Assembly: GCA_039545315.1 (NCBI GenBank) | Contig: BCIM01000009.1 | Coordinates: 744,001 to 808,000, forward strand | Length of the DNA: 64,000 nt | DNA from: Kondoa malvinella | Lineage: Eukaryota > Basidiomycota > Agaricostilbomycetes > Agaricostilbales > Kondoaceae | Direction: 5' to 3' | In this document: one piece after another, positions 1-11,151 of the stretch | Layout: every line of letters starts with the position of its first letter | Numbering within the stretch: position 1 is the stretch's first letter | Position numbers and translations under genes: made by a program | Notes under the pieces: model-generated | What the model was told of the DNA's origin: nothing | Database searches by the model: none | The model's input: the letters and a program-made list of their open reading frames with translations, nothing else

Positions 1-662
1 TGCTGCTGGATACGTCGGCACACCTTCATCGCTTGCCATCGGTGTCCTCACTGCCGTCGCTTGTAACTTTGCGACGAAGCTCAAGTTCCTCTTGAAAATC
101 GATGAAACTTTGGACGTCTGGGCACTGCACGGTATTGGAGGCTTCACTGGGTCAATCCGTGAGTCTTCAGGCGCTTCAGAGGCTAATCTTCGTTCGCTGA
201 TGTCTATTTTCAGTCACTGGTATCTTTGCCGACTCTCGCGTCGCCAGCTTCGACGGCTTGATCGAGATTGATGGAGGATGGATCAACCAGAACTATATGC
301 AGATTCTCTATCAATTGGCATCTGCCGTCACCGTTTCCTCTTATGCCTTTGTCATGACCCTCATCCTCTGCATCATCATCGATTACATTCCAGGAATGGG
401 TCTTCGATGCTCTGAAGAGGATGAGATTGTTGGCATTGACTCAAGCTTCCTCGGGGAGGAGACATACGACTATGTCCACTTGTCAGTTTTCTTCTAATTA
501 TCAATTTCAACTCGCTGATGTATACGATTACCCAGCCGAAGGGAAGCAGACGGTCAATACAACCACGGCGGACACGCCAGCGCCTACAACTCTTCCGACA
601 AAGTCGACAAAGTTACAGAGAAACCAGTCGGTTCCTCGGGCAGCGAATCATCAATGGCATAA
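1..662 (+). CDS. Ammonium transporter, Amt/Mep family (3' part only)
   Basis: C-terminal part of a plasma-membrane ammonium permease; the 5' part lies outside the window. Three exons are read: 1-158, 214-481 and 536-662, with introns 159-213 and 482-535. The protein shows the typical late Amt helices: the ALHGIGGFTGS segment, which corresponds to the family's pore-histidine helix HGxGGxxG, then LTGIFADSRVAS and a long hydrophobic helix around positions 300-390. The cytoplasmic tail motif ETYDYVHFRRE matches the YDYVELRRE element seen after the last helix of fungal Mep proteins. The tail is short and polar and ends in SGSESSMA. The second acceptor could instead be at 541, which changes only two residues. 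The family is certain; which paralogue (Mep1, 2 or 3) cannot be told. Confidence 0.92.
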
Positions 663-992
663 AAGGGTCTTGTTCGATCCCTTTCTATGTTTGTATATGC
701 GGACACGAGACGAAAAGTATGGGGTTTCTTAACATCGTGTGATAATGCAAGGCTGGTGCCAATTAGAATTACATTTGCCGTGCTTTGCCTGCTTCATTAC
801 TTTACGGCTACTTTTCACTATTGTGTCTTTTGGCACCGATAGCTTTACAGACACAACAGAAGATTGTATTGCTGTACACTTGGTTCAGTCAGAGCATGGT
901 CTTCCAGAGTGATGACATACCTGGATGCCGATTCATAGCGCAGACTAGCAGTGATACTTTGTCCGTCCAGCGAACTCTTGCGCCTGCAGCCA
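663..992. other. Intergenic region between two convergent genes
   Basis: About 330 bp lies between the stop of the ammonium transporter (plus) and the stop of ATG12 (minus). It should hold both 3' untranslated regions. The short ORFs here have no recognisable similarity and no convincing splice structure. Nothing else was seen. Confidence 0.5.
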
Positions 993-1590
993 TTAACCCC
1001 AAGCAGCTGTTGTGCTGCGGATAGACGCTGATCGGCCATGCTTAAAGAAGGAAGACGCGGGTCGACTGACCTGTAATTGACAATCAGTTGCTTGTCGACC
1101 GCAAAGCACTGTGCGACTCTCAGCGAATGCTAGATGACTACAATAGAGCAACATACTTTGAAGAGAGACGAAACAGTATCATCAGGCGACGGCGCGAATG
1201 ACGCGTTGATGTATAGGAACTGCTTGATACCTTTCAGCTACAGACTTCGGTCGAAGAGACCCAGCGGACCAGAGGATCCTTTGCAGGCCAATTGAGCTCT
1301 TTGCGAAGGAAAGCAATGACTGCTTGAAAGCGGTTCGACGCTGTAATCTTGTAGAAGTTTTGCTTCATAATGGGCGCATTGCCTGTCGCTTTGAAGCGCA
1401 CGACGACTATTTTCCCAAGCTGTCAGCTCTCCTCTCCACGGGCTATAGCTGTCAGCAACGCACTCTTGCTGTTGTCCTTCTGTTTATAATGCTCGAGCGC
1501 GTTTCGAGCCTCTGGGCTTAACGACTGCACCAATTCCGTGTCTGGCGCTGTTTGCGCTATCAAAGGCGATTCTCTTGCCGTCTGTGCCAT
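993..1590 (-). CDS. ATG12: Ubiquitin-like autophagy protein ATG12
   Basis: Ubiquitin-like modifier that is conjugated to ATG5 and, with ATG16, promotes lipidation of ATG8 during autophagosome formation. Five exons on the minus strand: 1590-1464, 1406-1270, 1222-1157, 1108-1071 and 1014-993. They sum to 390 nt, giving 129 residues. The N-terminus is polar. The ubiquitin fold starts at KIVVRFKATGNAPIMKQ, followed by NFYKITASNRFQAVIAFLRK, FLYINASFAP and CFAVDKQLIVNY. The protein ends in AWG, the C-terminal Trp-Gly signature needed for conjugation. Introns are 57, 47, 48 and 56 nt; the third exon uses an AAG acceptor. An in-frame TGA in the first intron is removed by splicing. No exon is long enough to stand out as an ORF. 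It is divergent from the GNAT gene, with 277 bp between the two ATGs. Confidence 0.93.
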
Positions 1591-1867
1591 GCCCAGTCGT
1601 CCAATCTGCTTATCGCTTCATGCTTGTCTCGAAACGAGCAACAAGACGCTCGAGCCAATTCTCTCATGTCTTGATTCGCTGCATCTGGGATTCCACCAGC
1701 CAGCTATCTGCTTATGTCGGATCTCGCTCATATAACGCCCTGTTCCTGCAAGCGGAAGTCGACCTTTTAGTACCGATGGACCGAGAAATATCTCCGCTCT
1801 CACCGAAGGCAGCGAAGCAAAGAATAGAACACGAAGGCGCTGCTTGTCCTGCTACGGCTAACTGATC
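1591..1867. promoter_or_regulatory. Shared upstream region of ATG12 and the GNAT gene
   Basis: The two flanking genes are divergent and their start codons are 277 bp apart, so this stretch probably holds both promoters. No specific binding site could be recognised. This is inferred from gene order only. Confidence 0.4.
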
Positions 1868-2786
1868 ATGACTAAACCTATCGTTCAAGTACAAACAACT
1901 CGCGATCACGCGCAAATTGCTGCTGCCCTCAAACAATGCTTCAAGACTGATCCTGTCATTACCTGGATGCTCAATGCATCAGCGCCAAAGAAGAGGGAGA
2001 AGTCTTACGATCTCTTCTTTGATACTATAACCAAGACCGCTGCTTTCAACGGCGCATGTTTCCTCGAAGCAAATCACTTTCAAGGCGCTGCTATCTGGTC
2101 AGTGACACGTCGGCCTTGCGTCAGTTGTCTCACTCAGGCTACAGGATGCCTCCAGGAAGAAAGATCGATAGCGTGCCTACATACTTCCGCAGCAACTTAG
2201 TCGCCAGCATGCTCAAACTAGGCCGTAAAACAGTACTAAAGCTATTGTTTGAATTCTCCCCTATCCAAGAGAAAGCCAAAAAGAGAGCAATCTCGAACGG
2301 TAGACCTACTTGGTACCTCTTCATGATCGGAACGCTAGATTCAGCCCGCGGTCAAGGTAATTTGATCATCTGAGTTTGTCTTCTCTAGCTGATATCGGGG
2401 TAGGTCTTTGCAGCGCTCTGATCAAATCTTACTTTGAGAAAGCGGACAAGGAACAAGCGAATCTATACCTAGAAGCGAGCAGTCCTAAAAGCAGAGATAT
2501 CTATGCGTCCGTCTTTTTTTTCTGTATAAGATTCAATATCTGATGTGTCAACAGTCACTTGGGGTTTGTAGTGCAAGAAGAGGTATGCTGGCAGTCCGTT
2601 CTGAATACGTAGGCTTATATTATGACAGGTGAGATTGGGTAAAGGGAATACTGGCGAAGATGGCAAGTTAGTGTTTTTCTTCAGCTTACCTGGACAGCAT
2701 GCTGACGCCATGCTGGTAGACCACTGAAAGACGGACCTGGTGTTCCGCTCTGGACTATGCTGAGAGTTCCGCAGGGTAAAGCATGA
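1868..2786 (+). CDS. GNAT-family N-acetyltransferase
   Basis: Predicted acetyl-CoA-dependent acetyltransferase; the substrate is unknown. The start MTKPIVQVQTT is followed by an N-terminal alpha/beta part, then WYLFMIGTLDSARGQGADIG. That segment is the acetyl-CoA binding motif A, in the usual R/Q-x-x-G-x-G/A arrangement. Next come LCSALIKSYFEKADKE and LYLEASSPKSRDIYAHLGF, the GNAT motif B with the conserved Y-x-x-x-GF. Introns lie at 2098-2144, at 2357-2388 (only 32 nt) and at three places between about 2500 and 2730. The 32 nt intron is forced, because reading through gives a stop within a few codons and the next usable acceptor gives a stop as well. The protein resembles small fungal GNAT enzymes of about 220 residues. 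The fold is clear; the role is unknown. Confidence 0.85.
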
Positions 2787-2911
2787 TCAATCTGTCCGGA
2801 GAAGTATTTACTGGGACATGGACCTTTTGATGTGATAACAAGCAATATTGTAGCAGTATGAAATGGATTGTGTGAATGCAGAGTAGCCTTTAGACATTTG
2901 AGTGAGAAGAT

Positions 2912-2923
2912 GATCACGTGATC
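2912..2923. promoter_or_regulatory. Palindromic CACGTG E-box upstream of SPB1
   Basis: The 12 bases GATCACGTGATC form a perfect palindrome with an E-box core (TCACGTGA), 58 bp before the SPB1 start codon. In fungi this core is bound by bHLH factors of the Cbf1 type. Its use here is inferred from position. Confidence 0.4.
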
Positions 2924-2980
2924 TCATGCAAGCTTGGAAAAGATTTTTCAAACAAGTGCGTCCAGCATAGACAGCCAGTG

Positions 2981-5900
2981 ATGGGAAAGAGAGGTGAGCA
3001 AGAATGGCGAGTGCGATCAAAACAGGGCTAATATTGTTGCTGCGTGAACAGAGAAAAAGACAGGCAAAGGTCAGTTCTCGCAGTTCAAAATCTCAGAAGC
3101 AGTCCATTGATGTGTATATCTTCAACAGGCCGTCTTGATAAATGTGCGTCTCTTGCATCGATCAGATGGATTTGGCTGATGCTCTGTGGAAAGACTACAA
3201 GCTTGCAAAGTCAGTCCATTGCTATGCAAAGCGACGACATGCAAATCTGACCTATGCCACAGAGAGCAAGGCTATCGAGCTCGTTCAGCCTTCAAGCTCA
3301 TTCAACTAGACAAGAAGTTCAACTTCCTCGAACGCTCAAGATGTGTGATCGATCTCTGTGCTGCTCCAGGCGGTTGGCTTCAAGTCGCTTCTAAATACAT
3401 GCCACCGGAGTCCATCATTGTTGGTGTTGATCTGACGCCTATCAAGCCTATTCCTCGCTGTGTTACTTTTGTGGAAGATATCACTACTCCTGCTTGTCGA
3501 ACAAAATTGAGGGCGGAAGTCAAGGATTGGAAAGCTGATGTGTGAGTCGAGATTATGGCTTGTGGCCTAGCAGGTCACTGATCACCTTTTGGTCGCTCAC
3601 AGAGTCCTTCACGACGGAGCACCCAACGTTGGTACAGCATGGGCGCAAGATGCTTTCACTCAAGCCGAACTTGTGCTTTCCTCACTTAAACTCGCTACCG
3701 AATTCCTCATCTCTGGCGGAACGTTTGTAACCAAGATTTTCAGATCTAAAGATTACAACTCGCTCCTCTGGGTTTTCAACCAGCTTTTCCAAAAAGTAGA
3801 AGCGACCAAACCACCTTCCTCGCGTAATGTTTCCGCTGAAATCTTTGTCGTCTGTTCCGGCTACCTCGCACCGAAACGTATTGATCCGAAACTGCTTTCC
3901 GGCGCTCATGTCTTTAAAGATCTCGATGTCGTCTCTGCGCCCGTGGATGGCGAAGAACCAAACAACAAACTCACAGCTCACGCGCAAAACATCTTTCATC
4001 CAGAAAAGAAACGAAGGAAGAGAGAAGGTTACGAAGAAGGAGATTATACTCTTTTCAAGCTTGTTCCTGTGGAAGAATTCGTTATGGGCAGATTGGACCC
4101 GCTCAAAGTCTTGGCTGAAGCGAGCAAGTTTGATTTCACTACGGAGCAGGGCAAGAAGTCAGTATCGCGTGTGTGGCTTCACGGCTCAATGCTGATACCT
4201 TGAGCAGACTGGCAGAGAGCAACCTCACTACAGCGGATGTCAAGATCGCTTGTGAAGATCTTAAAGTGCTAGGCAAAAAGGACTTTAAGACTTTGCTAAA
4301 GTGGAGAGTAGCTATTCGGGAACAGGTCAGTCAATGCTGGCAATAATCGGTTGGAAACTGATTGAGCTGGTACGACTTGCAGATGGGTCTGGAAGCCAAA
4401 GTACAATCTACCGCTGAGGTGGTCGAGACTGCGGATGTAGAGCCTGTGGATGAGGAAGAACAGATGCAACAGGAGGTCAGTCCGATGACTTAGATCGAGT
4501 CGAAAAGTGATCTGAGCTTTCTTTTCTCCTCACAGCTCGAACGCCTCACTGCCGCTGATCAAGCACGTAGAAGACGTGATCGTCGAAGAGTCAACGAACG
4601 CAAAGCTCGCGATGTGCTGAAACTCCAATTGAACATGGGCACACCAATGGACGTCGGTCTCAATCGGGCTGATGGTGACACCGACATGTTTGACCTCAAC
4701 CTCGTCGACGGGAAGGGTAAAGCGAAAGCTTTGGACCAAGACGCCGGAATGAATTTGTTTGGTGAAGAACCAGCAGAATACGATCTCGGTTCAGGTGAAG
4801 AAGAAGATTTACCTTCTGATGAAGAAGAGCTTCGGATGCATATGCTCGAAGGCAACATGGATGAGCTTTATGATGAATTCCAGAACAGACGATTGGAGCG
4901 AGATGCCAAAGCGACGGCCAGAGCGAATCGGATGAAGAAGCATATTGCGGAAGGAGGCGAATTCGGCGGCATTGGGCAAGATAAGCAGTCAGATAGTGAA
5001 GATGAAGTCAACAGCGGAGATGAGGTTGTTCAGCTGCCAACAAGTGATGTTTCGTCAGATGAAGAGGATGATGCGGAAGCTGCCCCCCAAATTGGCAAGA
5101 AGCGCGCGCGGAACGGCAAGCTCATCAGCGATTTACAAGATGCGGATGTCGCTGCCCTTCAGAAAGATCGCGCGGCTGCTATCTGGTACGACCAGAAAGT
5201 GTTCAAAGGTGTCAAGGGCCTCGATGCGCTGCTCAAGGCGGATGAGAGTGAAGACGAAGAAGACAAGATCGAAGAAGTCGCGTCTTCTACACGCTCTAAA
5301 AAGCTGCCGGAAATATCGCAGGACGTGAGCGGCTGAAGCAGACTTTTCCTCAAGTGCTAATGATTTTGCAGGTGCTTGAATGGAGCTCAGACGAAGAAGG
5401 TCCAGCTTCGGATGTCGAGGAAGTGCCTCTGGTCGACGAACAAGCATTGGAAGACGCGAGCAAATTACGAGCACAACGTATGTTGACTATTTTTCCATTT
5501 ATGACTTTTGCTGATGGCTTTATAGAGCTCGGTATTACAACAGCGGAAGCCTACACGCTTGCATCTCAGCTAGTCAACAGAGAAAAGACCAAGTCACAGC
5601 TCATTGACGAAGGCTTCAACCGTCATGCCTTTTTAGACAAAGATGGTCTACCGCCTTGGTTCCTTGACGATGAGATGAAGCACTTCAGGGCCAACCTACC
5701 AGTCACGAAGGAAGCAGTCAATGCTCTCAGAGCGAGAGATCGGGCAATGAACGCAAGACCGATCAAGAAGGTGTGTTTGAATAATTTCTGGTCATTAAAT
5801 GCTTACAAGGTCGTGTAGATTGCCGAAGCGAAAGCTAGAAAGAAGATTAGAGCCAACCGTCGCCTGACTCGCATGCAAAAGAACGCGGAAGTCATTAATG

Positions 5901-6248
5901 AGAATGCAGACATGACCGAAAAGGAAAAGTCTTCGTCTATCGCCAAGCTTGTCAACAAGGCCAGCAAGGATCCTAAGAAGAAGAGCGAGGTCAAGGTCGT
6001 CTATGCAAAGGGCTCAAACAAGGGCAACAAAGGCAGACCGAATGGCGTCAAGGGTCGCTATAAGGTGAGCATTTCGTTCCCAAGTACCCTAGCATGTTGC
6101 TAATACGTTACGTGGCTAGATGGTGGACTCACGCGGGAAGAAGGAGCAACGAGCCCTAAAACGCAAGCAACTTCTGGACATGCTGCATTTCGAAGCTAAT
6201 TTCTGGTTTTGCATAGGAATCGCGCAGAAGAAGAAGAAACGACATTAG
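2981..6248 (+). CDS. SPB1: SPB1-like rRNA 2'-O-ribose methyltransferase, ribosome biogenesis
   Basis: Nucleolar AdoMet-dependent methyltransferase of the FtsJ/RrmJ family that modifies the large-subunit rRNA A-loop and is needed for 60S assembly. The first exon is 13 nt (2981-2993) and several tiny exons follow, giving MGKREKKTGKGRLDKYYKLA and then [15 protein letters not shown]. The AdoMet site is [15 protein letters not shown]. Catalytic-type residues appear in [10 protein letters not shown] and [25 protein letters not shown] is strongly conserved in Spb1. The middle is acidic and coiled, the usual DUF3381 region. The C-terminal Spb1 domain includes [19 protein letters not shown] and a Lys-rich end. 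The last intron, 6163-6216, begins with GC rather than GT. With it removed, the tail reads [14 protein letters not shown], which fits the family. Introns appear throughout. Confidence 0.95.
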
Positions 6249-6528
6249 TCAAGGACACGATGGCAGCGCAAGACTGGGTGTACTGGAAGCACCGCGCATT
6301 GGTGCTTTTGCTCGAACAGCCTTCAGCTGTTGATGCCGCGCGCAAGGCCACACCATCATTCAAGGTCAACAGACAAGGGCAGGACACGCGAGGAACCTCT
6401 GTACAGCATGCATTTATATACAATACAGTCCCGAGCCCGAGCTGTCTAAAGAGCGACCGGAGTCCGACATTAATGATAATCCGCCAAAATTGTACAAGTT
6501 AATCAACCGCCAAGTACAACGCTGATTC

Positions 6529-7993
6529 TCACCTGCCATGCCTCGAACATGGGCCTTTACAGCAATGGCCGCACTGAGCCTGCTCACAAGCTAAATGAAT
6601 GCGACATAAGTATAACAGCGTCAAGAGTTGCAGTGCCAGAAGCTTACCGATAGCCGGTATGTTGGAGCAACGGTCATTGGCGCATCCATTAACTCCCTTG
6701 TCTGGCCGTTCCAAGTGCTCCATGAAGTCGTCCATGGTCTTGAGTCCATCGGCCAATGCCTCTTTCCATCGTACGTAATCTTTTCGCGTATCCATCCACC
6801 GTCCGTAAACTTTCCCTTGTACGTTAGGACGGGGGCCCTCCTTGACATAGACTCTCTCTTCTAACTTCCTCAGGGCGCCTGTCTCGGTCTGTTGCTTTCC
6901 GTCCCTGGTCAACCGAGCCTTCACATCTTCCTCGACACAGGGAAGACTTGTGTAGTAGGTCGCAAACATCGAGGCTTGCTGTGGGTCGACCTCAGGACAT
7001 TCGAGCAGCTTGGCATACTTGGTAGCGATGTGCTCGTCACTGTGCGTTTTGAGACGTCCACAGTAGACAAATGCTTCGATCAGAATCGCAGGGTCACCGG
7101 GGAAAGTATCGATTAGAGCGTTTCTTCTATCCTCTCGTTTGCGTTGAGCCACTGCGATGACGCTGGTCTCCGTGTATCGCAGGTTATCAAAGTAGGCATC
7201 GACTTCTCCAGGAGGCAAAGCAGACTTTGGTGGCCGAAGAGTGGCTAGATCCTCGGTAGAGAGGTTGTAATCTGCTGATTTACACCTGCTGCCAGAAAGC
7301 GTCGCAAATCGAGGCTCATAAGAGCACTAACTTTCACCGTCAGCCAGCAAGACATAGCAACTCATACTGCACGCACAGGTCCACAGATCATGGAAATTTG
7401 AGGAGTATCAGGTAGAATGTCGTACTGTTGGAATGCGGGTTGCAAGCAGTTGAAGCAGACTTTCGAGTAGCTCTTGGTGAAAGTGACGAGCCAATCGCAT
7501 AATGACGCTCGCCGCAGGGCGCCATGCAGTTTCGCGCGAGCCATCCACTGATGTTCCGCGCTGAAGGTGTGGTACCATTCTCGTGAGACCTGTGATAGAA
7601 ACGTGTGAGTTGTCGCTGGTGTCCTTGTGTCATAAGCGACTCACCTGAGACATTCTCGCAATGCTTGTATAATCTCTCTCCTCTTCTAGATAGCTCAAGA
7701 TCTGCGTCTGGATCTCCAGTGGCATATGTACGCCTTGTTGAGTTCTCGCCTGACCGCAGACTGCTTTGATCCATTCGAAGCGCACAACGGCTGCATCCTT
7801 CTTGACTGGTTTCGCTGCTTCATCTGGAGCCTCGTAGACTTCTTCTTCATTGGCTGAAGCCTAGACAGGTGGGGTCTTAGTACTTTGACGCGCCGAGAAT
7901 TTTCTATGTGCTCACATCCTGTTGAGCGAGTTCTGACAATAGCTTTCTGCTATTGATTGCGGCCTGTCGACCACTGGATCGTCTAGTTGCCAT
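6529..7993 (-). CDS. F-box protein with C-terminal Cys-rich motif
   Basis: Likely substrate receptor of an SCF ubiquitin ligase. Exon 1 encodes MATRRSSGRQAAINSRKL. The next exon carries an F-box-like stretch, HMPLEIQTQILSYLEE, followed by SQVSREWYHTFSAEHQW. A Cys pair (CFNCLQPAFQQYDILPDTPQ) and CGPVRA follow, reminiscent of fungal F-box proteins with an XPA-like zinc element. After a helical region the C-terminus is Cys/His-rich: GCANDRCSN, then CEQAQCGHCCKGPCSRHG. The spacing suggests a small zinc-binding module, but no named domain is claimed. The last intron (6591-6647, 57 nt) has no stop and is a multiple of three, so it would also read through. The target protein is unknown. The gene is divergent from the hydrolase gene. 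Confidence 0.75.
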
Positions 7994-8306
7994 CTTCTGA
8001 TCGCCCAAGCCAGAGAGAGAGAATTCTTCAGACCACCGAGAGATGCGCTCAGGCTGAGAATATAGCTTCTTGTCTTAGTCAGAGCACTTTGCGTCGAAAT
8101 ACCCAAGCACGTTCTGTTCTGGCAGTCCTGCGACCGCGTGGACCCATGTCTTGCCTCGAGCTATACAACACTCCCGCCCGAGAACCTTGATTTCCCCAGA
8201 CTTTTCGAGATATCGAAGCAGGCCGGTCTCGCTTTGCGCAGGTCACAACACGACTATCAAACACAATTTTGGCATTGCGGCTCGCTTCAAAGACATTGCG
8301 GGTCAG

Positions 8307-10884
8307 ATGGAGCACAGTCCTTCTGCTGTCGCTTCAACATCGAATGCAAGAGATAGCTACTTTAGATTATACCATCAGCCAGATCAAGACACGCAAAAGC
8401 CAGCGTCCTCTCGCAGACCTAAAAGAAGGCCGCGGAGTCTTGAGAGGACTTCAATTGCTCGCGAAGCACCCTTGGACCCATCAAGAAGGAAACGTCCGCC
8501 TATCAAGGTCGATGCTTCGTATACCAGCTCGACTTCTGTTAGTCATGGAAGCCAAGGCAAGGAACATCTGCATTCGGCCGTCCGCCCTCCAGCTTCATCT
8601 CGTCATTCTCGAGCACCTTCAATCAGCCCGTCATCGCCTTCTTCCAGCCAATCGCCAACTACAACAACCGATTCTACAAGCGATTCTGATCCAGCAGAGG
8701 ACTCGACGACGCCTAAAAGCCTCTTCCCTTTGCTGAATGTACAGTCTATCGCTTTCGAAGATTTGGACAAGCTCGTCTCACATATGCCTAAATCACCTTC
8801 TCGTTCAGGCAGACCAAGGCATCGCACTTCCAAATCAAAAGATAGACATACAGAGTCCAAGCTAGATTGGCATGGCCGAGAATTAAAGGAAAAGTTGAAG
8901 CGGTTGCAGCATCAATCGCCCTCTTTGGAGCAGGATGAAGAGGCAATAAGGAAGGTGGATGATTCGGACGAATCAAGGTCTGCTTCAAGACCAGGTCGAC
9001 CGCGCAAAATGTCGAAAAGCGCCAGACGACGATCGGAGACTGAAGCGCCGCCAGTACCTAAAGTTCCAGAGGAGAAACCAAAAGCAGCTATACCCAGCAT
9101 CGATGATATTGTGCGGAAATATGCTCAATACACTACACCGCCGAAGCCTGGTCAAAGTAGCGCCGCACCAGTGGCATCGACTTCAAAAGCTGGAAGTGTG
9201 GATGACTTGTCCGATGATCTGGCCAGCTCTTCAGTCGGTTTAGGCCTTTCATCCATGACAGGAAGAACAACTAGAATGTCTGCGCCTTCTGCACTCCAAC
9301 AACCTTCCGTCTCGCGGCACTCTCGTCATTCATCAAAGAGCAGTATATCATCTGTCGATTCAGTAGTAGCAGAAGCTATGCGCTCCCTCGATGGCGCAAG
9401 TCAGGATCGGAATTTGCACCATACTCAATCAATGCCTATCGTTCAAGAACCAATAAATCAAAGGAAATCGACCTCCCTTGACACTTCGTCTTCTTCAATA
9501 CCGAAACCTTCTGCTTCAAATCAAGAAATAGCAACATATCTTCGGTCAACTCGGCTCACTCGTCTGGTTTCTGTCGAGACTGCTGGACCTGGTTCACAGC
9601 GGATTACGTTGTCTCTAGCCGACGTGGGCGACCCTCAAGGTCATCCGTAAGTCGCGTCCTGATGATTAGATCTGTGCTCACCCCTTGTTTAGGATCTTTG
9701 TGTATTTAGGACTAGGCTGTGTGCGGTATTTGGTAGCGCTGTATGATGAGCTAGCGGAAGCGATGGGACTGCGTTTGATATGTATCGATCGATGGGGACT
9801 AGGGAGATCAGAAAGCGTGCCAAAGGACAAGCGAGGGTTTTCCCAATGGGCACAGATGGTAGAAGCGGTGGCAGATCAACTAGGAATCGGCGTCTTTTCT
9901 ATATTGGCTCATTCTGCTGGCGCGCGTTATGCTTTGGCGACTAGTCTACGATGTCCCGAGCGGATCAGAGGGAGGATACACTTGCTGGCGCCTTGGGTCA
10001 ATGGGTCTCTCGATGGGCAGACTACGGGTTACAAGTTGCTCAAGTATGTGCCTGATGGGTTGCTCAAAACTGCCCAAGCTGCTGAATGGGTGAGCCAATG
10101 TCAGATGGGTCTTTGGTATAGACTAAGAGTACTTTTATAGCGACTACAATCGTGGAAGCTGGGCAAGAACCCCAGTCTGCAGCAAACACCAGTTGGATAC
10201 GACAGATGGACTCCTACAAATCCTGCAACAGAACATGACCCGACTTGTGTTGATCCCGAAGAGGTACTGGACGAATCACTCACCACACCGAAAGCGTCAG
10301 CCGCTTCCCTACATCCGCCTAGATCTGTCTCCCCCGCTTCTTCTCGACCTAGCTCAAGCCGAAAGAGCTCAAAGTCATTCTTAGGCTCTATCTTTCGGCC
10401 ATCGCCAAAGTCAGAGCGCAGTCAATGGATCACTGACCCATCCTCTTCACCGCGCTCTTCCTCATCGACATTAGGCGGATCAACTAGACCATCTTCCGTC
10501 ATTTCCAATAGCGAGCCGACTCGCTCTCCCAGTTCCCACTCAACTGCTCGTTTGACAATGGGCGAGAAGAAGTCACACTTTGATCTGTCCACTGCGTTGC
10601 TACGAGCGTCTTACTCTGAATCGATGGAAGGAGGAACTGCCGACCTGCTGGCTATTTTAGAAAGGACTGGCTCAGCTCAAGAGTCCTTATATTCAGACAT
10701 TGATATGCCAGTCTCCATCTACTATGGCTCAAAGGACGACCGAGTCTCGCTAGCCAGTGTCAAATCTCTCCAAGCGGCCATCGCCGGCAGTCAACTCCAG
10801 GTCATTGATGGGGCTGATCATAGCCTCATGACTAGTAGTGCGGTCATGGTAAAAGTGTTTGATGCGATCAAGGCCGATGCGTAA
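8307..10884 (+). CDS. Serine-rich protein with alpha/beta-hydrolase domain
   Basis: Predicted hydrolase of about 826 residues; the substrate is unknown. Exons are 8307-9646, 9693-10089 and 10141-10884. The first ~430 residues are Ser/Pro/Arg-rich and predicted disordered, as in regulatory tails. The hydrolase fold then starts with ITLSLADVGDPQGHPIFVYL and contains LICIDRWGLGRSE, the strand after the oxyanion turn. The nucleophile elbow is AHSAGAR (Ser near residue 520), the acid is in YGSKDDRVS (near 777) and the His is in GADHSLM (near 804). A Ser-rich disordered insert of about 140 residues sits before the last strands. The reading frame stays open upstream to 8151, but only TTG is available there, so the ATG at 8307 is preferred; a 5' exon is possible. 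Confidence 0.85.
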
Positions 10885-11151
10885 GCACATGAGGCTTCTA
10901 GTGTAGTCTTATCGTAAGTTGTAATTCGTAATTTTGCATCGACAGGGCTCAAAATTTGGGCATAGTAGTACTTTTTACTGCTGCTATCTTCCTCGCCACT
11001 CTGTCTGGCTGCTGTAGACGTTTCCGCCTTATTCAAATCCGACATCGAAATCGGCTTACCCCATTACCCCGCATGACGAAAACACCGGGTTCTCATATTA
11101 TGCTCTTCCAATTCGCAATTCTCGCTCTTGACCACTCCAAGCGTGTTCGCG

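Noticed and set aside
1407..1463. In-frame TGA in ATG12, suggesting a pseudogene
   Set aside because: It lies within a GT-AG intron (1407-1463). Removing this intron restores the conserved KIVVRFKATGN motif.
8151..8306. Extra 52 N-terminal codons for the hydrolase
   Set aside because: They begin with TTG and have no ATG, so the start at 8307 is preferred.
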